The notes below the pieces were generated by a model. That model had not been told where the DNA came from, ran no database searches, and saw only the letters and a program-made list of their open reading frames with translations. A program made the translations under genes and the position numbers. This document shows positions 26,105 to 34,147 of a stretch of 64,000 nt of DNA, piece after piece. The DNA comes from Algoriphagus sp. A40. GTDB taxonomy: Bacteria > Bacteroidota > Bacteroidia > Cytophagales > Cyclobacteriaceae. Location of the stretch: assembly GCF_002002735.1 (NCBI RefSeq), contig NZ_MUNY01000032.1:27915-91914 (forward strand), written 5' to 3'. The stretch's first letter is position 1, and each line of letters starts with the position of its first letter.

Positions 26105-27234
26105 TGGATGTCTTTTGACTGGTAAGATACTGATCCCAAAACCCAAAAATAGCCCAAATACATAAAATCATTCAGAAGGACATTCATGGGTGGGGTAGAA
26201 CCGTGAAGCTTTTTGGAAGCGGAATTGAAAATCCGGAGGACCAAAAAGGATCTCATTAAAATAATACCCAAAACGATCGAAAATTGTTCCCATTGTAACC
26301 CGACTCCGAAATAAATCAGCAAACCGAGTCCCCCAATCCAGAAGAGGCCATGAGATAGCGGAAATAATCCGATTTTTCGCTTGTCTTCACTCCTGTAATA
26401 TTGTCCGGCATGCAGGTGCCGTTTTTTCTGGACCAAGTACTCCTTCCAAGTTTCTTTTGGGATCGATATCGTGGAGGCTTCCGGGTCAAGGACAGTGGAG
26501 GTGTTTCTGCCTGTGGCATATTGATTGACAAAAAGGTCATCGTCACCGCCCTCTAGATGCCAGATTCCTTTAAACCCTTTTGCTTCCATAAAGAAACTTT
26601 TGCGGTAACAAAGATTTCTGCCTACCCCCATAAAAGGCGCATTCCAAAGTCCAAAAGAGAAATAAAAGAGGGCAGTCAAAAAGGTTTCAAACTGAATCCA
26701 CCTATTCAAAAGACTCGATTTTATTTCATATCCAGAATAGCCCAGCGCAAAGGTTTTCCCTTCTTGTCTTACAGGTAAGGTCATTTTTCGAATCCATTGG
26801 TCACTTGTGGGCATGCAGTCTGCGTCAGTTAAAAGAATGACGTCATTTTTGGCCACTTTGATACCAAGGGTCAGCGCAAATTTTTTGGGAGTGACGTGTT
26901 TGGGTGTGTATTTGACTGTGACAGATCGGAGTTTTGGGTAGATTTCCATCATTTCCTCAAGCAAACGTTTGGTCCGATCGGTGCTTCGATCATTGACAAT
27001 CATTACGTCAAATTTGGGGTAGTCTTGCTCAAATAACTTGGGAATGAGGGTCTTGAGGTTTTGAAATTCGTTGTGAGCTGCGACAAGAACAGTCACTCCC
27101 TCCTCAGGGTTTTGGTTTTTCGAAGACTTGTTAAATGATTTAAACCAGGCGGTTCGTCCGAAAATCATCAGGAGATAAACTAACTGGATGATAACGCCGA
27201 TGCCAAAGAAAAACCAGAGTAAAAATAGGCCCAT
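26095..27234 (-). CDS. Family 2 glycosyltransferase, membrane-anchored
   Basis: A 379-residue protein with an N-terminal membrane helix (FLLWFFFGIGVIIQLVYLL), a GT-A domain with VTVLVAAHNE and the DxD-type MIVNDRSTDRT and LLTDADCMPT motifs, an EGGDDDLFVNQ acceptor-site motif, and C-terminal membrane helices. It probably transfers a sugar to a lipid or polysaccharide at the inner membrane; the substrate is unknown. First gene of the operon with the sigma factor and rsmG. Confidence 0.88.
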   Translation of the reverse strand: MGLFLLWFFFGIGVIIQLVYLLMIFGRTAWFKSFNKSSKNQNPEEGVTVLVAAHNEFQNLKTLIPKLFEQDYPKFDVMIVNDRSTDRTKRLLEEMMEIYPKLRSVTVKYTPKHVTPKKFALTLGIKVAKNDVILLTDADCMPTSDQWIRKMTLPVRQEGKTFALGYSGYEIKSSLLNRWIQFETFLTALFYFSFGLWNAPFMGVGRNLCYRKSFFMEAKGFKGIWHLEGGDDDLFVNQYATGRNTSTVLDPEASTISIPKETWKEYLVQKKRHLHAGQYYRSEDKRKIGLFPLSHGLFWIGGLGLLIYFGVGLQWEQFSIVLGIILMRSFLVLRIFNSASKKLHGSTPPMNVLLNDFMYLGYFWVLGSVSYQSKDIQWK

Positions 27235-27295
27235 AGGTCGATTTTGCTGGGCAAATATAAAATCTATTTCAGCAAGTCATTTAAGAATAAGTGGA

Positions 27296-27303
27296 TATTT
27301 TTG
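27296..27303 (+). promoter_or_regulatory. Candidate -7 promoter element upstream of tgt
   Basis: TATTTTTG fits TAnnTTTG and lies 51 bp before the tgt ATG. No TTG is seen at the expected -33 distance. Confidence 0.35.
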
Positions 27304-27354
27304 CAGGCCAAACTGGGCAAATTGTAGGAGAGTTCTACAAGCTCTGATTTCATT

Positions 27355-28485
27355 ATGAAGTTTACTCTAGGACAAAAGGACGTTAAAACCAAAGCCCGTA
27401 CGGGTACACTGATCACAGACCACGGAGAAATTCAAACTCCGATTTTTATGCCCGTGGGCACAGCAGGCACTGTCAAAGCAGTCCATCAGCGTGAACTCAA
27501 AGAGGATATCAAAGCCCAGATTATTCTGGGAAATACTTACCATCTCTATTTAAGACCGGGTCTTGATATTTTGGAAAAGGCCGGAGGGCTCCATAAGTTC
27601 AACGGGTGGGATCGGCCGATTCTAACCGATTCTGGCGGATATCAGGTGTTTTCCCTTGCAGGAACCCGTAAGATCAAAGAAGAAGGTGTGATGTTCAAAT
27701 CTCACATCGACGGGTCAAAGCATCACTTTACCCCGGAGAATGTGATGGATATCCAGCGTACTATTGGGGCAGATATCATCATGGCTTTTGACGAATGTAC
27801 CCCTTACCCATGCGAATATGGTTACGCTCGAAATTCGATGGAGATGACTCACCGCTGGCTGGATCGCTGCATTCAGCGTGTTGATTCTACTGTGGGAAAA
27901 TATGGTTTCAGCCAGACACTTTTCCCGATTGTTCAGGGTTCAGTTTATAAGGATTTGCGAAAGCAAAGTGCTGAGTTTATCGCTTCCAGGGAGCGAGATG
28001 GAAATGCGATCGGAGGACTTTCAGTGGGTGAACCTGCCGAAATGATGTATGAAATGACCGAATTGGTCACAGATATCCTTCCATCGGACAAGCCCCGCTA
28101 CCTGATGGGAGTTGGGACTCCGGCGAATATTTTGGAGTGCATTGCTCTGGGTGTAGACATGTTTGACTGTGTGATGCCTACCCGAAATGCGCGCAACGGG
28201 ATGCTGTTCACTTCTGAAGGGATCATCAATATCCGAAATGAAAAATGGAAAGACGATTTTAGTCCGATTGATCCGATCCTTGGCAACTATGCGAGTACCT
28301 TTTATTCCAAAGCTTATCTTCGGCACCTGACAGTTTCCAAAGAGATCTTGGCAGCTCAGATTGCCAGTATTCATAATCTCAGTTTTTACCTTTGGCTGGT
28401 AGGTCAGGCCAGAGAACATATCCTGGCTGGCGATTTTGCCGTTTGGAAAGATCAGATGGTAAAAAAAGTAAGCATCCGGCTTTAA
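27355..28485 (+). CDS. tgt: tRNA-guanine transglycosylase lacking zinc ligands
   Basis: A 376-residue enzyme exchanging guanine for the queuosine precursor at position 34 of GUN-anticodon tRNAs. TDSGGYQVFSLA and the DMFDCVMPTRNARNG block with the nucleophilic Asp are intact. The usual zinc site (CxCxxC...His) is not: in SPIDPILGNYASTFYSKAY the three cysteine positions are Leu309, Asn311 and Ser314, although the later His340 is kept. This may be clade-specific, with the fold held together without zinc. First gene of a run with the LptF/LptG and EamA genes (2 bp to the next start). Confidence 0.93.
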   Translation: MKFTLGQKDVKTKARTGTLITDHGEIQTPIFMPVGTAGTVKAVHQRELKEDIKAQIILGNTYHLYLRPGLDILEKAGGLHKFNGWDRPILTDSGGYQVFSLAGTRKIKEEGVMFKSHIDGSKHHFTPENVMDIQRTIGADIIMAFDECTPYPCEYGYARNSMEMTHRWLDRCIQRVDSTVGKYGFSQTLFPIVQGSVYKDLRKQSAEFIASRERDGNAIGGLSVGEPAEMMYEMTELVTDILPSDKPRYLMGVGTPANILECIALGVDMFDCVMPTRNARNGMLFTSEGIINIRNEKWKDDFSPIDPILGNYASTFYSKAYLRHLTVSKEILAAQIASIHNLSFYLWLVGQAREHILAGDFAVWKDQMVKKVSIRL

Positions 28486-28487
28486 GC

Positions 28488-29561
28488 ATGAAGATTCTCG
28501 ACAAGCTGATCATCAAGGAATTTCTGAAGACCTACTTTTTTGTGGTGGTCATGCTTATTCTGATTGTCTTGGTTTTGGATTTTACGGAAAAGAACGATAC
28601 CTATATCCGTAATTCTGTTCCCGCCTATGAAATTCTCAAATACATGGGGAATTACGGGCTATACCTAAATAACCTCCTGACTCCGATTACGGTATTCATT
28701 GCGGTGATTTTTATTACTTCCAAAATGGCCGGAAGAACCGAGATAATAGCGATTTTGAGCTCTGGAGTCAGTTTCATGCGAATGTTGAGGCCATTTATGC
28801 TTGCAGCGGCAATGATCGGGGCAATCAGTTTTTTGATGAATGGATGGATTTTGCCAGGTGCCACAGCAGGAGTGACCCAATTTAAAATCACCTATTTGGA
28901 TAAAGGGAAGGCATCCACTGATCCAAATATTCACATCAAAGTGGGTCCGGACACTTATGCATTTCTGACCCGTTATTATAAAATCAGCAATACCGGATAC
29001 AGTTTTACTCTGGAGGAAATCCGGGATGGACAGCTCCTTGCAAAGCTTTCTTCGGATCGAATTGAATGGGATACGACCAAGAACGTCTGGAGATTGGTGA
29101 ATTGGCGGCTTAGGAAAATCCATGAAAAGGGAGAGGAATATACCGTAGGAGTGGAATTGGATACCGTTTTGTCCATTACTCCGGCCGATTTTGATTTACC
29201 GGATAATCACCATGAAACACTCAAACTGCCTGAATTGAGTCGGCAGATCAAAATTTTGGAAGATCGAGGTGCCGATAATGTGAATTTTTACCGGATCGAG
29301 CGATATGTGAGGTTTATGTCACCTTTTGCGGCTTTGATCCTTACTTTTATCGGTGTGATCATGTCTGCAAGGAAATCCCGGGGTGGTTCCGGGTTTCAGA
29401 TTGCCATGGGTTTTTTGTTGGCTTTTGTTTATATCCTGCTGTTTATTCTTTCCCGAACATTCGCCGAAGGGGGATCTCAGTATCCCATTTTGTCTGTTTG
29501 GCTTCCGAACATTGTCTTTGGAGTTACTGGCCTAATCCTTTATAAAACTGTTCCCCGATAA
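28488..29561 (+). CDS. LptF/LptG family permease
   Basis: A 357-residue inner-membrane protein of the YjgP/YjgQ family. It has three N-terminal helices (from KTYFFVVVMLILIVLVLDF), a periplasmic beta-jellyroll-like middle part and three C-terminal helices (YVRFMSPFAALILTFIGVIM). Such permeases form the transmembrane part of the Lpt complex that extracts lipopolysaccharide from the inner membrane. Which of LptF or LptG it represents cannot be told here. The ATG at 28488 follows the tgt stop by 2 bp; longer upstream frames overlap tgt and were rejected. Confidence 0.88.
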   Translation: MKILDKLIIKEFLKTYFFVVVMLILIVLVLDFTEKNDTYIRNSVPAYEILKYMGNYGLYLNNLLTPITVFIAVIFITSKMAGRTEIIAILSSGVSFMRMLRPFMLAAAMIGAISFLMNGWILPGATAGVTQFKITYLDKGKASTDPNIHIKVGPDTYAFLTRYYKISNTGYSFTLEEIRDGQLLAKLSSDRIEWDTTKNVWRLVNWRLRKIHEKGEEYTVGVELDTVLSITPADFDLPDNHHETLKLPELSRQIKILEDRGADNVNFYRIERYVRFMSPFAALILTFIGVIMSARKSRGGSGFQIAMGFLLAFVYILLFILSRTFAEGGSQYPILSVWLPNIVFGVTGLILYKTVPR

Positions 29562-30479
29562 ATGACCGGGAAGGCAACGATCCGGGATTATCTTATGCTC
29601 CATTTCATTGTTTTGATCTGGGGCTTTACTGCGATTTTGGGCCTTCTGATCAGCCTTCCTTCCTTGGAATTGGTGTTTTATAGAACTTTGATAGCGACTG
29701 TCGGAGTGGCATTGGTGATGGTGTTTCGCAAAAAGTCGATGGTGGTAACCTTTCCCGAATTTTTAAAAATTGCCGGAGTTGGAGTTTTGATTTCTCTTCA
29801 TTGGATTTTCTTTTTTTGGTCGGCGAGAGTTTCTACAGCTTCGGTTTGCCTGGCAGGGATGGCCACCACTTCCCTTTGGACGGCATTTGTGGATCCGATT
29901 ATCAATCGATCTAAAATCAAATGGTATGAGGTGGCTTTGGGATTACTCGTGATTTCGGGCTTGTTGGTAATTTTCCAATTTGAGACTGGCTATTGGTTGG
30001 GATTGACCATGGCTTTGGTTTCTGCCTTTTTAGGTGCCTTGTTTTCAGTATTCAACGGACGTTTGACGCTGCGGCATACGCCCTATCAGATTACCTTTTA
30101 TGAAATGGGATCGGCGTGTTTATTTGCCTTGCTTTTTATGCCAGTTTATGCGGAATTTCTCACCGATGGACAACCCTTACAATGGGCATGGATAGGCTTG
30201 GATTGGCTTTGGTTTCTTGTTTTGGGAGGTATTTGTACAGTATATGCTTTTTCGGTGTCGGTGGAGCTGATGAAGCGGCTGTCTGTTTTTACCATCAACC
30301 TTACGGTTAATTTGGAGCCAGTCTATGGGATCGTTCTGGCGGTTTTGATTTTTGGAGAAAGTGAAAAAATGACACCGCAGTTTTACCTCGGAACCCTGAT
30401 TATTCTGATCTCAGTCCTGATTTATCCGATTTTAAATTATTGGAACAAAAGGAGAAAAGCAGTGAGCCCACTGGGTTAA
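29562..30479 (+). CDS. EamA/DMT family transporter
   Basis: A 305-residue protein with about ten membrane helices arranged as two EamA repeats, the second starting near residue 145. LMLHFIVLIWGFTAILG at the start and VNLEPVYGIVLAVLIFGE near the end are typical. Probably a metabolite or amino-acid exporter; the substrate is unknown. The ATG follows the stop of the permease gene directly (TAAATG). Confidence 0.88.
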   Translation: MTGKATIRDYLMLHFIVLIWGFTAILGLLISLPSLELVFYRTLIATVGVALVMVFRKKSMVVTFPEFLKIAGVGVLISLHWIFFFWSARVSTASVCLAGMATTSLWTAFVDPIINRSKIKWYEVALGLLVISGLLVIFQFETGYWLGLTMALVSAFLGALFSVFNGRLTLRHTPYQITFYEMGSACLFALLFMPVYAEFLTDGQPLQWAWIGLDWLWFLVLGGICTVYAFSVSVELMKRLSVFTINLTVNLEPVYGIVLAVLIFGESEKMTPQFYLGTLIILISVLIYPILNYWNKRRKAVSPLG

Positions 30480-30484
30480 AACCT

Positions 30485-30817
30485 TTAAAGGGTAGTAATG
30501 TCATTGAGTGTAGCGAGTGCTGTCCGCAACTCTTCTTTTGAGATTTCTCCGATCTTTTCAATTAATCGGTCTTTTGAGGTAGATCGGATGTGAAAAACCA
30601 TCAGTTCAGACTCCTGCTTCAGACCATTCATTTGAGAAGGTTTCAAAACCGGATTTCCCTGATAGTTTTTGATTTTGGATGTGAGCGGTGCTGTGATCAC
30701 AACTTGGAGAAATTTATTCATCAGGTTGCCGCTTAGGATGACTAACGGCCTCCTGCCAGCCTGCCCAGAGCCAGTGACCGGATTGAGATCAGACATCCAA
30801 ATTTCACCTTGCCTCAT
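30485..30817 (-). CDS. MazF/PemK-type mRNA interferase toxin
   Basis: A 110-residue toxin-like protein. RQGEIWMSDLNPVTGSGQAG followed by RRPLVIL is the classic MazF/PemK N-terminus, and VFHIRSTSKDRL with a C-terminal helix follows. MazF-type toxins cleave mRNA at short motifs. The gene overlaps the upstream antitoxin by 14 bp, as in type II toxin-antitoxin operons. Confidence 0.9.
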   Translation of the reverse strand: MRQGEIWMSDLNPVTGSGQAGRRPLVILSGNLMNKFLQVVITAPLTSKIKNYQGNPVLKPSQMNGLKQESELMVFHIRSTSKDRLIEKIGEISKEELRTALATLNDITTL

Positions 30818-31046
30818 CTTCGATTTGCTTCAAATAGTCGCCCATTCCTTCTTCAGCCACCATCAGGATGTCCTCATCTTGAGCAGCTTGTCTATAGGAT
30901 TTAGCATACTCGGCTCTTTTCAGGTGATCCAAATAGAGATTCAGGGCATTCTCCATCAACTTGTTTTTTGGAAGAGAAAGCTTCTTGGCATAATCAGCAA
31001 GTCGCTGAAGGAGGTCGTCGGGTAGTGTGCTTGTGAAGGTTGCCAT
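30804..31046 (-). CDS. Ribbon-helix-helix antitoxin
   Basis: An 80-residue protein with an N-terminal ribbon-helix-helix (MATFTSTLPDDLLQRLADYA with PKNKLMENALNLYLDHLK) and an acidic C-terminal tail (EDILMVAEEGMGDYLKQIEDE) of the kind that binds and blocks a toxin. Upstream partner of the MazF-like toxin and probably autoregulatory. Confidence 0.85.
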   Translation of the reverse strand: MATFTSTLPDDLLQRLADYAKKLSLPKNKLMENALNLYLDHLKRAEYAKSYRQAAQDEDILMVAEEGMGDYLKQIEDEAR

Positions 31047-31116
31047 TATGTTTTATATTTATGAAATACAAATATAAAAACATTTACAATGTTGCAATCA
31101 ATTTATTTTCAGATAA

Positions 31117-31923
31117 TTACAAAATAGCTTCAAATCTGAAATAGTTATCTTTCGATTCAAAATCTGTCGGCTTTTTTTCAAACAATCCGAATACACTTGA
31201 TCCAGAGCCAGACATGGCGGAATAGAACGCTCCAGCTTCATAGAGTTTAGCTTTGATTTCGCCGATCTCCGGATGGGTTCTAAAAATACTCGGCTCGAAA
31301 TCGTTGACCAATTCAGCTTTCCATCGGCCACGGTCTGCAAGGACTTCTTCCAGTTTTACTTTTGGGGGTGCAGGAGTTACTCCGGCGTATGCTTCTTTGG
31401 TGCCGACGTGGATTCCTGGGTTGATCAGTACCAAATAGGTTCCTTTGAGTGAAAGCTCGATCGGTTCCAGGATTTCTCCTCTGCCGCATGCGATTTTGGG
31501 GGTGTTTTCGATGAAAAAAGGGCAGTCGCTACCCAGCTGTTCCGCGTATTCCTCCAAAAAGAAATTGTCCAAATGGAGGTCAAACAGATTGTTCATCAGC
31601 TTAAGTGCAAATGCTCCATCTGCAGAACCTCCTCCCAACCCGGCACCCATTGGGATATTTTTATGCAAATGAATGTTCAAAGTGGGAAGCCCGGGAAAGT
31701 CCTTTCTAAGGAGTTTTTCCGCTTTCAAAATCAAATTGTCTTTTGAATCGCCCGGGATGTCCATTCCGGTGGAGTTCCAAGTTGGCTTCTTATCAAGGAT
31801 CATTTCCAAGGCATCAAAAAGTGGAACAGGAACCATACAGGTCTCGATCTCATGGTAGCCGTCTTTTCGCTTGCCGATGATGTGAAGTCCTAGGTTAATT
31901 TTGGCGTTTGGGAAGCTGATCAT
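31117..31923 (-). CDS. ispE: 4-diphosphocytidyl-2-C-methyl-D-erythritol kinase
   Basis: A 268-residue GHMP kinase of the MEP isoprenoid pathway. It has NAKINLGL at 6-13 and the ATP loop PMGAGLGGGSADGAF (91-105), followed by SGSGSSVFGLF near the C-terminus. The ATG at 31923 fits the usual start. Monocistronic, between the toxin-antitoxin pair and the long leader of the branched-chain operon. Confidence 0.95.
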   Translation of the reverse strand: MISFPNAKINLGLHIIGKRKDGYHEIETCMVPVPLFDALEMILDKKPTWNSTGMDIPGDSKDNLILKAEKLLRKDFPGLPTLNIHLHKNIPMGAGLGGGSADGAFALKLMNNLFDLHLDNFFLEEYAEQLGSDCPFFIENTPKIACGRGEILEPIELSLKGTYLVLINPGIHVGTKEAYAGVTPAPPKVKLEEVLADRGRWKAELVNDFEPSIFRTHPEIGEIKAKLYEAGAFYSAMSGSGSSVFGLFEKKPTDFESKDNYFRFEAIL

Positions 31924-32241
31924 TGTTTTGTTTTATTTGAGCAAAAATAACTGAATTCAACTTAGAAGGAATTCCTAATCGATCTTTGATAAATCTCTAA
32001 TCTTTCCCATAAATTTTAGGATTATGACAGCATATCATTTTTTTTCTTAAATAAAAGAGAATAAATTTTCGAAAATTTTAAACAAACTCGAAATCGATAC
32101 AAAATTTCGATAATGACCCTTTTTGGGTGCTTTTTTGAAAAATAGATTTTGATATTTCGTAAAAAACATAATAATATTTCTTAAAAAATATTTTTTCCTA
32201 ATATTAAAATCTGTGAAAAAGGAATTGCAAAGAATTAAATA
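31924..32241. other. AT-rich intergenic region before the branched-chain operon
   Basis: A strongly AT-rich stretch with no gene. It separates the divergent ispE from the branched-chain promoter at 32242 and may hold the ispE promoter. Confidence 0.5.
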
Positions 32242-32272
32242 TTGTAAGTCTGAAGATTGGGTTTTAATATTG
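32242..32272 (+). promoter_or_regulatory. Promoter of the branched-chain amino-acid operon
   Basis: TTG at 32242-32244, a 20-bp spacer, then TAATATTG at 32265-32272 (one mismatch to TAnnTTTG). This matches the Bacteroidota consensus spacing. Transcription would start near 32279, about 36 nt before the leader peptide ATG. Confidence 0.6.
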
Positions 32273-32314
32273 TCATGTGATTCGTAAACGAAGCATCATA
32301 CCTCAAACCTCGAC

Positions 32315-32374
32315 ATGTATTTTCCAGTGGTCGTCCTCCTAAGCTTTATTATTCTCATCGGATTTTCGAAGTGA
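32315..32374 (+). CDS. Branched-chain attenuator leader peptide
   Basis: A 19-codon frame encoding MYFPVVVLLSFIILIGFSK. Nine of the 19 residues are Val, Leu or Ile (three of each), in two runs (VVVLL and IILI). The stop codon (32372-32374) lies within the first arm of the antiterminator. The composition, the position between promoter and terminator, and the downstream operon all fit a ribosome-stalling leader peptide of an ilv/leu operon. Confidence 0.85.
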   Translation: MYFPVVVLLSFIILIGFSK

Positions 32375-32441
32375 GGCACTAGACCATTATAATCCAGTAT
32401 ATAAAAATCTAAAGTGCCTCACCGACCTGAGGCACTTTTTT
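32371..32441 (+). promoter_or_regulatory. Transcription attenuator (alternative hairpins) of the ilv/leu operon
   Basis: Segment 1, GTGAGGCACT (32371-32380), is complementary over 10 bp to segment 2, AGTGCCTCAC (32413-32422). Segment 2 also pairs with segment 3, TGAGGCACT (32428-32436), giving an 11-bp stem at 32411-32438 with a six-base loop and a T-tract. Segments 1:2 form the antiterminator and 2:3 the terminator. A ribosome stalled at the Val/Leu codons would leave segment 1 free (read-through); one reaching the stop codon would cover it (termination). Confidence 0.85.
32411..32441 (+). terminator. Attenuator terminator hairpin
   Basis: An 11-bp stem AAAGTGCCTCA/TGAGGCACTTT with loop CCGACC, running into TTTTTTA. 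It ends 14 bp before the ilvD ATG. Confidence 0.85.
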
Positions 32442-32454
32442 ATTTATCAGCACT

Positions 32455-34143
32455 ATGACCCTAAGCAATCTTAAGAAGTACAGTTGGGAAATCAGCGACA
32501 ATGACGAGCATCCGGCAGGCAAAGCTATGCTTTACGCCACCGGTTTGAGCGATAAAAAAATGAAACAGCCTTTTGTAGGGATAGCCAGTTGCGGCTATGA
32601 AAGTAATCCCTGCAATATGCACCTGAATGACTTTGCCGGTCTGATCAAACAATCCTCACAGGAATATGATCTGACCGGTTTGGTTTTTAATACCATTGGG
32701 ATTTCCGATGGTACTTCGATGGGAACTCTTGGGATGCGCTATTCCTTGGTTTCCAGAGAAATCATTGCTGATTCTATCGAATCCTTCATTTTAGGACATT
32801 CCTTCGACTCCTGTATTGCAGTGGCAGGTTGCGACAAAAACATGCCCGGAGCGGTGATGGGAATGTTGCGGATCAACCGTCCCTCGATATTGGTCTATGG
32901 AGGCACAATTGCTTCCGGTCACTATAAAGGCGAAAAACTCAACATCGTTTCAGCTTTCGAAGCTTTTGGAAAGCGCGTGCAGGGAAATATCTCCGACGAA
33001 GACTATGACGGAGTGATACGAAATTCCTGCCCAGGGGCTGGTGCTTGTGGGGGAATGTACACTGCCAACACCATGTCTTCGGCTATCGAGGCATTGGGAA
33101 TGTCTGTTCCTTTTTCTTCCAGCTATCCTGCAAATTCCCCTGAAAAACTCAGAGAATGCCGGGAAGTCAACAAGTACATGCGCATTCTTTTGGAAAAAGA
33201 TATTAAGCCAAGCGATATCATCACCAGAAAAAGCATTGAAAATGCCGTTCGCGTGGCGATTGCTTTAGGCGGAAGTACCAATGCAGTCCTTCACTTGTTG
33301 GCGATCGCCAGGACGGCTGGAGTGGATTTTTCTCTTGAAGATTTCAAAGAAATCAATGCCAGAACTCCAATGCTAGGGGATTTTAAGCCTTCCGGCAAAT
33401 TCCTGATGGAGGATCTTCATGAGCAAGGCGGATTGCCTGCTTTTATGAAATATTTCCTGGATAAAGGCTTCCTTCATGGTGATTGTATGACTGTTACCGG
33501 TAAGACACTAGCCGAAAACTTGGCAGATGTCCAGCCTATCACAGTTTCAGTAGTCAATGTGATCCATCCAGTGGAGCAACCCATCAAGAAAACAGGTCAC
33601 CTGTGCATTTTGAAAGGGAATCTTGCACCGGATGGGGCAGTTTCTAAAATCACCGGAAAAGAAGGTACTTCTTTCACAGGTCCTGCCCGGGTTTATGATT
33701 CTGAGCAAGAGGCAAATGATGGAATCCGTGATCACCAGGTAAAATCCGGAGATGTGATCGTCATCCGAAACGTAGGACCCAAAGGAGCTCCCGGAATGCC
33801 GGAAATGCTAAAACCAACATCCATGATTATCGGCGCTGGACTTGGATCAGATGTGGCTTTGATCACTGACGGTAGATTTTCAGGTGGGACGCACGGTTTT
33901 GTAGTAGGGCACGTTACTCCTGAGGCCTGGTGCGGTGGTCCGATTGGACTTTTGAAAGATGGCGACATCATTACTATTGATGCGGATGGATTGATTTTAT
34001 CGGTTGACGTATCAGAAGATGAATTTTCAAAAAGAAAGCAATCCTGGTCGCCTAAGCCAATCTTGGGTCTACAGGGAACGCTCAAAAAATATAACAAACT
34101 CGTGGCAACTGCTTCTGAAGGTTGCGTAACCGATAAATTTTAA
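32455..34143 (+). CDS. ilvD: Dihydroxy-acid dehydratase
   Basis: A 562-residue iron-sulfur dehydratase catalysing the third common step of valine and isoleucine synthesis. Three cysteines fit the cluster positions: Cys53 (SNPCN), Cys126 (AGCDKNMPG) and Cys198 (GAGACGGMY). [15 protein letters not shown] is the C-terminal signature. First structural gene after the attenuator; 4 bp separate it from ilvB. Confidence 0.96.
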   Translation: MTLSNLKKYSWEISDNDEHPAGKAMLYATGLSDKKMKQPFVGIASCGYESNPCNMHLNDFAGLIKQSSQEYDLTGLVFNTIGISDGTSMGTLGMRYSLVSREIIADSIESFILGHSFDSCIAVAGCDKNMPGAVMGMLRINRPSILVYGGTIASGHYKGEKLNIVSAFEAFGKRVQGNISDEDYDGVIRNSCPGAGACGGMYTANTMSSAIEALGMSVPFSSSYPANSPEKLRECREVNKYMRILLEKDIKPSDIITRKSIENAVRVAIALGGSTNAVLHLLAIARTAGVDFSLEDFKEINARTPMLGDFKPSGKFLMEDLHEQGGLPAFMKYFLDKGFLHGDCMTVTGKTLAENLADVQPITVSVVNVIHPVEQPIKKTGHLCILKGNLAPDGAVSKITGKEGTSFTGPARVYDSEQEANDGIRDHQVKSGDVIVIRNVGPKGAPGMPEMLKPTSMIIGAGLGSDVALITDGRFSGGTHGFVVGHVTPEAWCGGPIGLLKDGDIITIDADGLILSVDVSEDEFSKRKQSWSPKPILGLQGTLKKYNKLVATASEGCVTDKF

Positions 34144-34147
34144 GCCT

